DNA from: Candidatus Krumholzibacteriota bacterium
GTDB taxonomy: Bacteria > Krumholzibacteriota > Krumholzibacteriia > JAJRXK01
DNA: 49,493 bases
Direction of reading: 5' to 3'
Assembly (NCBI GenBank): GCA_024276305.1
Contig: JAJRXK010000028.1
Span: forward strand, 1 to 49,493
Positions within the stretch are counted from its first letter, which is position 1; the number at the start of each line of letters is the position of its first letter. Position numbers and translations under genes: made by a program. Shown piece after piece: positions 40,701-47,357 of the stretch. The notes beneath the pieces were generated by a model. The model worked only from the letters and a program-made list of their open reading frames with translations, did not search any database and was not told where the DNA came from.

Positions 40701-42382
40701 TCCAACAACTCATCGAAGATGGATCCACGATCTGGGCCCGGACCACCCACGGCATCGAAAGGTGGGGAAGCACCGACGGAGAGATTCTCCGGACTTGGCC
40801 GCTCCCCGATTCGCTGCGTACCATCGACTTCTGTTTGGCCGCTCAGGGCGGGGTATGGATCGGCACCAACGAAGGCCTGTGGCGCGTCCGGCCCCACGAA
40901 GAGCTGGCTCTGCCTGCGCGCCCACCAGGACTCCGCCGTGGGGAGGTGTCGCGGGTGGTGGAAATGGACGGATCGCGCCTCTACACCATCGTCGACCAGG
41001 AGCTCTGGGACCTTCCGATTCCTCGAAGCCAACCTTCTCTTCGCACCGTCGAGATGCCGACGGAGGTGGTGCTCGGACTCTGGGATCAGGGCCCCGTGCA
41101 ATCCGCCGGTTGGGCCATCACCCAATACAACGGGCAGAAGCCCCGAGTCACCCGCGCCCTGTTCCGCGCCGACGGAGCCACGGTGGTCCCGATCCCCGAC
41201 CACGGACGAGGGAATCACCGCTGGAAGGTCTGGGCCATCTCCGCCCGGGGCGAGCGTGTCGGCCAGGCCCTGCGCATTCATCGACGGGTCCACGGCCCCT
41301 CCCCCCTCGCAGCCGCAGCGGGAATCCTGGGGCCCGGATTCCTGGTGGGACTGTGGGCTCTGGATCTTCGACGAAGGGCCCGCTTCGCCCTGTGGATGGG
41401 CGCCAGCAGCATCGGAGTCTGGCTACTCCTCTACGAAGGTCTCCTCTTCGAACTGCCCTGGGGAAGCGCCATTGCCCTCCCGGCCGGAATCGCCGGTCTC
41501 GGAGTCGTCCTCCGGCGACGAGAATCCGCTCGGCACATCCCCGTCGAGGTCGCCGTCGCGCGCCTCGATGAACTCCTACGAGGCTTTCGTCACCGGGGGG
41601 GCGGGCTCAATCCCATCGACGAATTGCTCATCCATGTTCGCAACGTGACTCTCCTCCACGAAACCGAGGAGAATTTCGAGGGAACCATCGCCGGAATCTG
41701 CGAACGCGTTCTCGATGCCACCGAGGATCTCAGCACGCAGGGAAGCCACCTCATCGACGACGCCCAACTCGAACCCACCCTATTGCGTCGTTTCTTCCAC
41801 CGCCTCGAGGAACTTCGAACCCTCTGCCTCGAGCTGAGCGAAGACCGATGGCGACTGAGGGACTGGATGCAGCGCAGCGACGAGCATCTTGCCTGCGCCG
41901 AACTCTGCACTTCCTTCTTGCAGGCGGTGGAGTCCCTGACCCATCTCTTGGCTCGTCACCGTTACGTGGTCGTCGAGCGATTCTTCCCGGAATACTGCGC
42001 GACACTGCGACGCCGGTCGGAAGTGCAGTGCGACTTTCTGAATCGTTCTTCCCTCGAGCTTCTGCCCGCGAAGCAGGGAGAGGTTGCCGAGTTCCTCGAC
42101 AACCTCGTGGGCAACTCCCTCAAGGCCTGCACATCACCGGTACTCCGCCTCACCGTGGTCGATGACTCCGATGGTGTCCGCTTGCTCTTCGAGGACAACG
42201 GGCCCGGAGTGCCCGGCGAAAGCCTCCCGCGGATCTTCGACCGTTGCTACTCCGGCACAGGTTCCAGTGGATTCGGCCTCGCCCGCTGCGCAGAACTCGC
42301 CACCGGCTGGGGCGCGATCCTCCGTTATCTCCCCGCCCCCCATCTGGGAGGAGCGGGATTCGAGGTGAAGTGGAAAGGATGA
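37742..42382 (+). CDS. Giant propeller-type sensor histidine kinase
   Basis: About 1546 residues, with a signal-anchor/peptide (LWIFLLCIASGWIPAEA) and a periplasmic part of about 1130 residues that repeats motifs such as LLAGTAHGVFAYDG and LLAGTDQGLFAYDG, typical of 'two-component regulator propeller' blades. One to three membrane helices lie about 1185-1260. The cytoplasmic end has a helical region and a HATPase: N box EFLDNLVGNSLKA, G1 LFEDNGPGVP, G2 SSGFGLARCAEL. The usual H-box (HExxN/RP) is missing; the best candidate phospho-His is in GFRHRGGGLNPID. The start is uncertain: ATG at 37742, ATG at 37757, or a GTG at 37817 that would open right at the signal peptide. It probably acts with the regulator just upstream; the ligand is unknown. 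Confidence 0.85.
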   Translation: MRFLAMTYTYSHRNRTHSFGPRRSRVCIRLDSLWIFLLCIASGWIPAEAATLRLSAAPGLEDSDVESALLVSDHLLAGTAHGVFAYDGVRWTSHTFADTVRWLEVVDNRVFAGGSRGVWEASINDLSFRLSPDSPPFQRCSLNESESGGALLAGTDQGLFAYDGTSWVQRLDGHRVQSLARHPQKGLLVGSWGDGLLVRAPSGEEEWLACPGAGVVDTLSGNYIHDIAVDSDGTVRLACSWGSLDPRHICYENVVTRGLVSRRDPHTYLRASLCTWSATGWKVTYLLQNFTLVPDPPLLTFGTKYLGTLRGSDRVQWVLGISVGRRLHPRGLVSFDLESREQNWFVGSPARPLYIFPLQTGGGTELVSVEAAPDHGTALGDQSDDRTRIRRVDGRGRHRVLKESDHMLSPADANSELLLRRTRERALVVEADVNAVDSAANALWEIAVPRQANNDSLVVTCVDSLQIPPASLRYFTPPDRFICVRVDRMYADFMMARNETTGERWDLVTDSLRATLEGIPFPAITPVLLPSGRMGALGIDRNAVYLVDRGEVRSWPHSIDVKGVVRWSWMNLLHQDMPQLLMRRREDRGDELWGFSTATPLGKQIFRDATWLELASDDLSSLRRLSRFSPEHVPTHLYLDLAPLFDDHYQLSGWISRWVHNDALPIYHSDGRLQRWLPLPPSLAKQDDLRWIGGAWPLGANGTPTPCLFPAKDYPWPIWRYDSTLDQWIGPYTLDVPFEDFGCNAITALAANTNWWGSEQGLRGMASSSDLNGGRIRGMRAEEDDVRDLVWGTNRVELIESASHSEFERASDLLHTGTELFVAAGSSLLRRMGESWEVLNESPSASLTRRRLLNVEGHLWFQDWSNLNGFVPPRPAGRSGTTPLSDYGVTMFEFGHRRVIGILRISDDNYLMATSWGLHVLRSDSTSANNYVRIPLLTARSAATALILNSEGSAIATLADGRVFRIDPETPTRVHESAWSRPPARAVQQLIEDGSTIWARTTHGIERWGSTDGEILRTWPLPDSLRTIDFCLAAQGGVWIGTNEGLWRVRPHEELALPARPPGLRRGEVSRVVEMDGSRLYTIVDQELWDLPIPRSQPSLRTVEMPTEVVLGLWDQGPVQSAGWAITQYNGQKPRVTRALFRADGATVVPIPDHGRGNHRWKVWAISARGERVGQALRIHRRVHGPSPLAAAAGILGPGFLVGLWALDLRRRARFALWMGASSIGVWLLLYEGLLFELPWGSAIALPAGIAGLGVVLRRRESARHIPVEVAVARLDELLRGFRHRGGGLNPIDELLIHVRNVTLLHETEENFEGTIAGICERVLDATEDLSTQGSHLIDDAQLEPTLLRRFFHRLEELRTLCLELSEDRWRLRDWMQRSDEHLACAELCTSFLQAVESLTHLLARHRYVVVERFFPEYCATLRRRSEVQCDFLNRSSLELLPAKQGEVAEFLDNLVGNSLKACTSPVLRLTVVDDSDGVRLLFEDNGPGVPGESLPRIFDRCYSGTGSSGFGLARCAELATGWGAILRYLPAPHLGGAGFEVKWKG

Positions 42383-42559
42383 GCTGAGCCCACCCAGGGA
42401 GCTTGATTGCCCCTCGCTCCGTCCCCAATCGACGCCGAAGATCACGTTTTCACTACGAAGGCTACGGTCTCGCACCGCGCCATTCGCTGCAGGACCTTGG
42501 AATTCTAGCCCCAACCGACTATCCTTTCTTCACAACCTGAATCTCCGAGCCGCTGCGTC

Positions 42560-42640
42560 TAAAGGGATCTCCCCCACGACGCCCCGGCCGATAGGGTGCG
42601 GCGGGAAACTACCGCGCCTCCCGTGTTTGGAAAGGAGTCA
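42560..42640 (+). promoter_or_regulatory. probable molybdenum-cofactor (Moco) riboswitch before moaA
   Basis: The 263-base leader before moaA holds no gene but ends with a compact, GC-rich fold: GCGG (42598-42601) pairs with CCGC (42612-42615) around CGGGAAACTA, a GAAA-containing loop, followed by GCCTCCCG and then GGAAAGGAG, which includes the ribosome site. CTCC at 42618-42621 can pair with GGAG at 42634-42637, hiding the site. The order GTGC-GG...GAAAC...CC-GCCTCCCG...GGAAAG agrees with my memory of the Moco RNA motif (Rfam MOCO_RNA_motif). It would shut translation when the cofactor is abundant. Not tested by covariance search. Confidence 0.58.
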
Positions 42641-42645
42641 GGCGC

Positions 42646-43554
42646 ATGGTTGCCCACGCAGCAATCTCCTTGCGCGTCAGCCTCACCGAGAGCTGTCAGT
42701 TTCATTGCATCTACTGTCGTCCGGCCCACGCGAAGATCCTCGCGCGGGAAGCGGCGACTCCTCCTGCGGAGTGGATCTCCCGCATCACCACCGTCCGCAG
42801 ACATGCGCCGATCGAAAAGGTCCGTTTCACGGGGGGAGAACCCCTCCTCTATCCCTTCCTGGATGAGGTCGTCGAAGGCATCCGTGGGTTGGGAATCGGG
42901 GACCTCGCTCTCACGACCAATGCCTTCCTCTTGGCATCTCGAGCCGCGGAGCTCGCAGAGCGGGGCCTGCGCCGAGTCAACATCAGCCTCGACAGCCGCA
43001 ATCCCAAGACCTTCGAGAAGATGACCGGAGCTCATCCCTCCAAGGTCCTCACCGCCATCGACGCGGCCATCGACGCCGGACTCGAAGTGAAGCTCAACGC
43101 GGTGATCCTGCGCGGAGTGAATGACGGGGAGCTTCTGGATCTCCTCGACTACGCCACCGACCGAGAAGTTCCCATCCGCTTCCTGGAGCTGATGCCCATC
43201 GGCCCGACCGCAAAGGACTTCGACGAGCTCTACGTCAGCGGTGCCGAGATGAAGGCTCGCCTGAGCGAGCGCATCACCTGGACGGAGCTCCCTTACTCGC
43301 GCTCTGAGACCAGTCGAAACTTCATCGGCCACTGGTCCGATGGCCGCGAGGTCCGCTGCGGGTTCATTCTCCCCACCTCGACCCCATTCTGTGACGGATG
43401 CCGACGGCTGCGTCTGAGCTCGGACGGAAAGCTGGTCGGGTGCCTTGCCCAACCCGACCGCTTCGACCTCGACCAGATCGAAGAGGCCCTGGCGGTGAAA
43501 CTGCGACCCCAACGCTTCGAGGATCAACGGGCCATGGTCAGTATCGGAGGTTGA
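42646..43554 (+). CDS. moaA: GTP 3',8-cyclase MoaA
   Basis: A 302-residue radical-SAM enzyme that, with MoaC, turns GTP into cyclic pyranopterin monophosphate, the first step of molybdopterin synthesis. The N-terminal 4Fe-4S/SAM site is CQFHCIYC (C17, C21, C24), with RFTGGEPLL after it. The second cluster, which binds GTP, is FCDGC plus a Cys 14 residues on (LVGCL). The usual Gly-Gly end is present (MVSIGG). AAAGGAG lies nine bases before ATG. It heads the Moco operon and is probably controlled by the leader RNA. Confidence 0.95.
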   Translation: MVAHAAISLRVSLTESCQFHCIYCRPAHAKILAREAATPPAEWISRITTVRRHAPIEKVRFTGGEPLLYPFLDEVVEGIRGLGIGDLALTTNAFLLASRAAELAERGLRRVNISLDSRNPKTFEKMTGAHPSKVLTAIDAAIDAGLEVKLNAVILRGVNDGELLDLLDYATDREVPIRFLELMPIGPTAKDFDELYVSGAEMKARLSERITWTELPYSRSETSRNFIGHWSDGREVRCGFILPTSTPFCDGCRRLRLSSDGKLVGCLAQPDRFDLDQIEEALAVKLRPQRFEDQRAMVSIGG

Positions 43555-43559
43555 AGTTG

Positions 43560-44315
43560 GTGTTGACCGAGATTCTCCTCCTGGCCCTGGGCTTTCTGGT
43601 GATCGCGACGCTCTATGCCTCGATCGGATTCGGCGGCGGCTCCTCCTACACCGCGGCGCTGGCCGCGGTGGGCGTCGCGACCACGATGGTTCCCATCCTC
43701 TCCTTGAGCTGCAACCTCATCGTCTCTGCGGGGGGGGTGTGGTGCTTCCAACGCCGACAGCACTTGAACGGCCCGCTGGTCTGGCCCTTCCTCGTCTCCT
43801 CGGTCCCTGCAGCATTCCTGGGTGGCCGCATCCCCATCGACGCCGATCTCTTTCTGGCCTTGCTGGGACTCTCGCTGCTGGCCGCAGCCGCGAGCCTGCT
43901 CTTCTCCCCACCGCGGCGCGAGAGCTTCCACCGGGTCCGACTTCCGGTGGCTCTGGCGGTCGGAGCTCTCCTGGGCCTGCTTTCGGGAGTGGTCGGTATC
44001 GGCGGGGGGATCTTCCTCGCGCCGACCCTCTTGGTCCTGGGTTGGGGACGACCCAAAGAGGTCGCAGCGACCGCCGCGGTGTTCATCTTCGTGAACTCCC
44101 TGGCCGGACTGGCCGGACAACTGACCAAGTCCCATCCGGCCGACCTCCCCACCCTTCTCCTGCCCTTGGCCCTGGCAGTGCTCATCGGCGGACAAATCGG
44201 CAGTCGCCTCGGATCGGGACGCCTTCCCCCGCTCTTGATTCGCCGCGCCACCGGCCTGTTGGTGATGATCGTCGGGGCACGACTGACTCTCCAAGCCCTT
44301 CCCCTTCTGCGTTGA
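43560..44315 (+). CDS. TauE/SafE-type sulfite/sulfonate exporter-like membrane protein
   Basis: A 251-residue membrane protein with about eight helices in two repeats. YASIGFGGGSSYTAAL at the front and LGLLSGVVGIGGGIFLAPTL in the middle are the paired signatures of the TauE/SafE family, which exports sulfite, sulfoacetate or related anions. The start GTG follows GGAGG at nine bases, five bases after moaA. Its place inside a Moco operon suggests clearance of a sulfur product or import/export of an anion needed for the cofactor or a molybdoenzyme; this is inference. Confidence 0.85.
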   Translation: MLTEILLLALGFLVIATLYASIGFGGGSSYTAALAAVGVATTMVPILSLSCNLIVSAGGVWCFQRRQHLNGPLVWPFLVSSVPAAFLGGRIPIDADLFLALLGLSLLAAAASLLFSPPRRESFHRVRLPVALAVGALLGLLSGVVGIGGGIFLAPTLLVLGWGRPKEVAATAAVFIFVNSLAGLAGQLTKSHPADLPTLLLPLALAVLIGGQIGSRLGSGRLPPLLIRRATGLLVMIVGARLTLQALPLLR

Positions 44316-44326
44316 GGATCCCGACC

Positions 44327-44827
44327 ATGTCGAAGTCCACCTCCATCACCATCGAAGCCATCGTCACTTCGGCCGATCACAACTACGTCGGTCACTTCGG
44401 CCGTGCAGCAGGAGAGAATCCCACTCGACGCCACGACCGAGTCCTCCTCCTCGCGGGTCGCGGGATCGAGGGTGATCGCTACACTCAGCGAGAGGAGGGG
44501 CATCCCCGACAAATCACCTTCTTCGACATGGCAGTCCTCGAAGAACTCGGCCGACGATTGGCGGTCGAAGTCGCGCCCGATGCCGTGCGGCGCAATGTCT
44601 TCGTCCGCGGAGTCGACCTCAATTCTCTCGTGGGACAGGCCTTCACTCTCCAGGGGGTCCGTTTCGAAGGAGTGGATCCCTGCAAGCCCTGCTTTTGGAT
44701 GGATCAGGCCGTGGCTCCCGGCGCGGAAGAAATCATGAAGGGGCACGGAGGATTGCGGGCCCGAATCCTCACCGACGGTTCGCTCAGCCTGGGTGAAGCG
44801 GAGCTGGTGGTGGAGGAGGGATCATGA
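44327..44827 (+). CDS. MOSC-domain protein
   Basis: A 166-residue single MOSC domain, the fold of Moco sulfurase C-terminal regions and of YiiM-like N-hydroxylated-base reductases. Marks: GIEGDRYTQREEGHPRQITF, DAVRRNVFVRGVDLNSLVGQ, then the Cys-containing VDPCKPCFWMDQ and a final HGGLRARILTDGSLSLG. Such proteins bind or handle the sulfur of the cofactor. It lies 11 bases after the TauE gene and overlaps moeA by four bases. Confidence 0.88.
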   Translation: MSKSTSITIEAIVTSADHNYVGHFGRAAGENPTRRHDRVLLLAGRGIEGDRYTQREEGHPRQITFFDMAVLEELGRRLAVEVAPDAVRRNVFVRGVDLNSLVGQAFTLQGVRFEGVDPCKPCFWMDQAVAPGAEEIMKGHGGLRARILTDGSLSLGEAELVVEEGS

Positions 44828-46017
44828 TCTCGGTGGCCGAAGCCCAGCAACGCATCGAGGAGGCGGTGCGACTCGGGCCCGCGGAGGACTGCCCTTGGAC
44901 CCAAGCCCACGGGCGGGTGCTCCGCGCCTCGATCCGCGCCGATCGGCCGAGTCCCCCCTTCGACCGAATCATGATGGATGGCTTCGCCCTGGCTTCCGGA
45001 GCGTGGGCCGATGGTCAACGCAGCTTCGAAATCCAACAGAGTGTCGGGGCCGGTCACGAAGCCCCCCCCCTGCGATCACCCGATGGTGCCCTCGAAGTGA
45101 TGACCGGCGGAACCCTTCCCTCGGGATGCGATCTCGTGGTCCCGGTGGAGTGGTGCACCACCGAGGGAAACCATCTTCGGATATCGCCTCCGGAATCCGC
45201 GATCCTGGAGGCCGGACTCTACATCCACGCCAGAGGAAGCGATGGCGACGCAGGAAGGATCGTGTTGGAGGAAGGCACTCGCCTCGGGCCTGCGGCTCTG
45301 GCCGTCGCGGTCACCGAGGGCGCCACCACCCTGCGCGTCAACCGCAAGCCCCGGATCTACCTCCTCACTACCGGAGACGAAGTCGTTCTGCCCGAGGCGA
45401 CTCCCCAACCCTGGCAGATCCGGGGAAGTCATGCGGCCGCGCTTTCGGCACTTTGCGCCCAGTGGGGACCGATGGAGTGGACCCACGCACATGTGGGTGA
45501 CGAAGAAGAGGCCCTCCGCGCCGCGATCGCGAACGCTCTCGATACCTGTGACCTGCTGATCACGGTGGGAGGTGTCTCGCGCGGGAAATGGGATTTGGTA
45601 CCCGGAGTCCTGGGATCGTTGGGGGTCGAAGAGAAGCTGCATCGAGTGGCCCAACGTCCCGGCAAGCCGATTTGGTTCGGAGTTCGAGATCAGCAGTTGG
45701 TCTTCGGACTCCCCGGCAACCCGGTCTCGGCTCTCTGCTCGGCCCGCCGCTATCTCTGGCCCGCCCTCGATCAATGGTGCGGAGTTCGACCGGTGGCACC
45801 ACCTCTCGCCATCCTGGGAGACGCCATCGAGCGCCTGCCCCACGCCGTGCGTTTCGTCCCCGTTCACGCCGATGGAGCGAAGGTTCTCCCGATTCTTCCC
45901 CGCAACTCGGGGGCGCTCCACGCCCTGACTCGAAGTACCGGTTTCGTGGAATGTCCCCCCGGATCCGAACCCATCACCGCCGGAACCGAACTCCCTTACT
46001 ACCCCTGGACCCGCTGA
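44824..46017 (+). CDS. moeA: Molybdopterin molybdenumtransferase MoeA
   Basis: A 397-residue enzyme that inserts molybdate into adenylated molybdopterin. Domain order is normal: RADRPSPPFDRIMMDGFAL, VMTGGTLPSGCDLVVPVEW, then the MPT-binding domain with LTTGDEVV, LLITVGGVSRGKWDLVP and RPGKPIWFG followed by FGLPGNPVSALCSARRY. The C-terminal beta domain is present (about 315-397). It overlaps the MOSC gene as ATGA. No MogA/MoaB (the adenylating partner) is in the window; it must be elsewhere. Confidence 0.94.
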   Translation: MISVAEAQQRIEEAVRLGPAEDCPWTQAHGRVLRASIRADRPSPPFDRIMMDGFALASGAWADGQRSFEIQQSVGAGHEAPPLRSPDGALEVMTGGTLPSGCDLVVPVEWCTTEGNHLRISPPESAILEAGLYIHARGSDGDAGRIVLEEGTRLGPAALAVAVTEGATTLRVNRKPRIYLLTTGDEVVLPEATPQPWQIRGSHAAALSALCAQWGPMEWTHAHVGDEEEALRAAIANALDTCDLLITVGGVSRGKWDLVPGVLGSLGVEEKLHRVAQRPGKPIWFGVRDQQLVFGLPGNPVSALCSARRYLWPALDQWCGVRPVAPPLAILGDAIERLPHAVRFVPVHADGAKVLPILPRNSGALHALTRSTGFVECPPGSEPITAGTELPYYPWTR

Positions 46018-46039
46018 CGCGGGCATCGGAGGACGATCC

Positions 46040-46525
46040 GTGAAGGACTCACGATTGAGCCACGTCGACGCCGAAGGCAATCCCGGGATGGTCGATGTCT
46101 CGGCCAAGAACTCTTCGCTGCGTGTCGCAGTGGCCGAGGCCCGCCTCCTCTTTCCTGCCGATGCGCTGAGAAGCTTGAGATCCCAGACTTGGACTACGAA
46201 GAAAGGACCGGTCGCCCACACCGCGATCATCGCCGGCACCCAAGCGGTCAAGCGCACGGCCGATCTGATCCCCTTTTGTCACCCTCTTCCCATCGAGCGC
46301 TGTAGGATCGAAGTGCACGACGAGGAGGATGGACTGCGAGTGAGCTGCGAGGTGGCCACGACCTATCGGACCGGCGTCGAGATGGAGGCGTGGACCGGGG
46401 CCAGCGTAGCAGCCCTGACCATCATCGACATGTGCAAGGCTCTGACCCCTGCGATTCGCATCACCGACATTGGGTTGGTCGAGAAGCGCGGAGGAAGGTC
46501 CAACTATTCCGGAGCCGACGCATGA
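46040..46525 (+). CDS. moaC: Cyclic pyranopterin monophosphate synthase MoaC
   Basis: A 161-residue enzyme that completes cyclic pyranopterin monophosphate after MoaA. Family marks: LSHVDAEGNPGMVDVSAKNS, GTQAVKRTADLIPFCHPLPI, RTGVEMEAWTGASVAAL, IDMCKALTP with the catalytic Lys, and LVEKRGGRSNY. The GTG start has GGAGGA at good distance. It starts 22 bases after moeA and overlaps mobA by four bases, so the whole run is translationally coupled. Confidence 0.95.
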   Translation: MKDSRLSHVDAEGNPGMVDVSAKNSSLRVAVAEARLLFPADALRSLRSQTWTTKKGPVAHTAIIAGTQAVKRTADLIPFCHPLPIERCRIEVHDEEDGLRVSCEVATTYRTGVEMEAWTGASVAALTIIDMCKALTPAIRITDIGLVEKRGGRSNYSGADA

Positions 46526-47112
46526 GTGCCCCCCCTCTGAAGGCCTTGGTCATGACTGGCGGCTTCAGCCGTCGGATGGGGCGAGACAAGGCTTTGGTGG
46601 AGTACCATGGGATGTCGCAGGTGTCGTGGACCGCAAGCCTGCTCTCACGAATCTGCGATCGGGTTTATCTCTCCTGCCGCCGCGACCAGAATCTCGGAGA
46701 CATCGACCTCTGCCGCTACGAACGCATCCATGATCGGGTGGAGGGACTCGGCCCCATGGGAGGACTCAGCGCAGCCCACGCCCTGCGCCCGCAGGACGCC
46801 TGGCTCGCCGTGGCCTGCGACCTTCCGCGCCTGGACGAAGAGACCCTGCAGACCCTGGTTGCCGCTCGAGATTCCGAGTGCATCGCCACCGCATTTCGGT
46901 CGAATTCCGGAGGTCTCCCCGAACCTCTCTGCGCGATCTACGAACCGGCAGCCTTCGCGCTGGTCCAGCGTTCCCTCGACTCCGGCAAGCGCTGTCCTCG
47001 TAAGCTTCTGATCGACGAAGTCGAGCGTGTTCGCCTGGTGGATCTTCCCCATCCCGATGCCCTGGACAACATCAATACTCCCGACGAAGAACACCTCTTC
47101 CGGAGGCTCTGA
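46522..47112 (+). CDS. mobA: Molybdenum cofactor guanylyltransferase MobA
   Basis: A 196-residue nucleotidyltransferase that attaches GMP to Moco to make the bis-MGD form used by DMSO-reductase-family enzymes such as formate dehydrogenase or nitrate reductase. Marks: ALVMTGGFSRRMGRDKALVE (the GGxSxRMGxDK loop), RIHDRVEGLGPMGGLSAA, AWLAVACDLPRLDEE, and SGGLPEPLCAIYEP. It overlaps moaC. Its presence implies that the organism makes bis-MGD enzymes. Confidence 0.92.
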   Translation: MSAPPLKALVMTGGFSRRMGRDKALVEYHGMSQVSWTASLLSRICDRVYLSCRRDQNLGDIDLCRYERIHDRVEGLGPMGGLSAAHALRPQDAWLAVACDLPRLDEETLQTLVAARDSECIATAFRSNSGGLPEPLCAIYEPAAFALVQRSLDSGKRCPRKLLIDEVERVRLVDLPHPDALDNINTPDEEHLFRRL

Positions 47113-47113
47113 A

Positions 47114-47356
47114 ATGACCAGAGTTCGACTTCAATACTTCGCTGCACTGCGAGAGCACGCGGGACGGTCCGAAGAAGTTCTCGAGAGCTCGGCGGCTACC
47201 CTCGCAGATCTCTACGAGGAGCTGCGCCTCCGCCATGGATTCGTCCTGGATGCCAGTCGCATTCGAGCGGCAGTGAGCGAACGCTACGTCCCGCTCGAAA
47301 CTCCTCTCACCGAAAACATGCAGATCACCTTCATCCCTCCCGTGGCCGGCGGCTGA
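47114..47356 (+). CDS. moaD: Molybdopterin synthase sulfur-carrier subunit MoaD
   Basis: An 80-residue ubiquitin-fold protein ending in the essential Gly-Gly (PPVAGG). The start VRLQYFAALREHAGRSEEVL is typical. MoeB adenylates the C-terminus and it then carries the sulfur that MoaE adds to the pterin. It starts one base after the mobA stop and is followed after one base by the fused MoaE-MoeB-rhodanese gene, which supplies its partner enzymes. Confidence 0.93.
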   Translation: MTRVRLQYFAALREHAGRSEEVLESSAATLADLYEELRLRHGFVLDASRIRAAVSERYVPLETPLTENMQITFIPPVAGG

Positions 47357-47357
47357 T

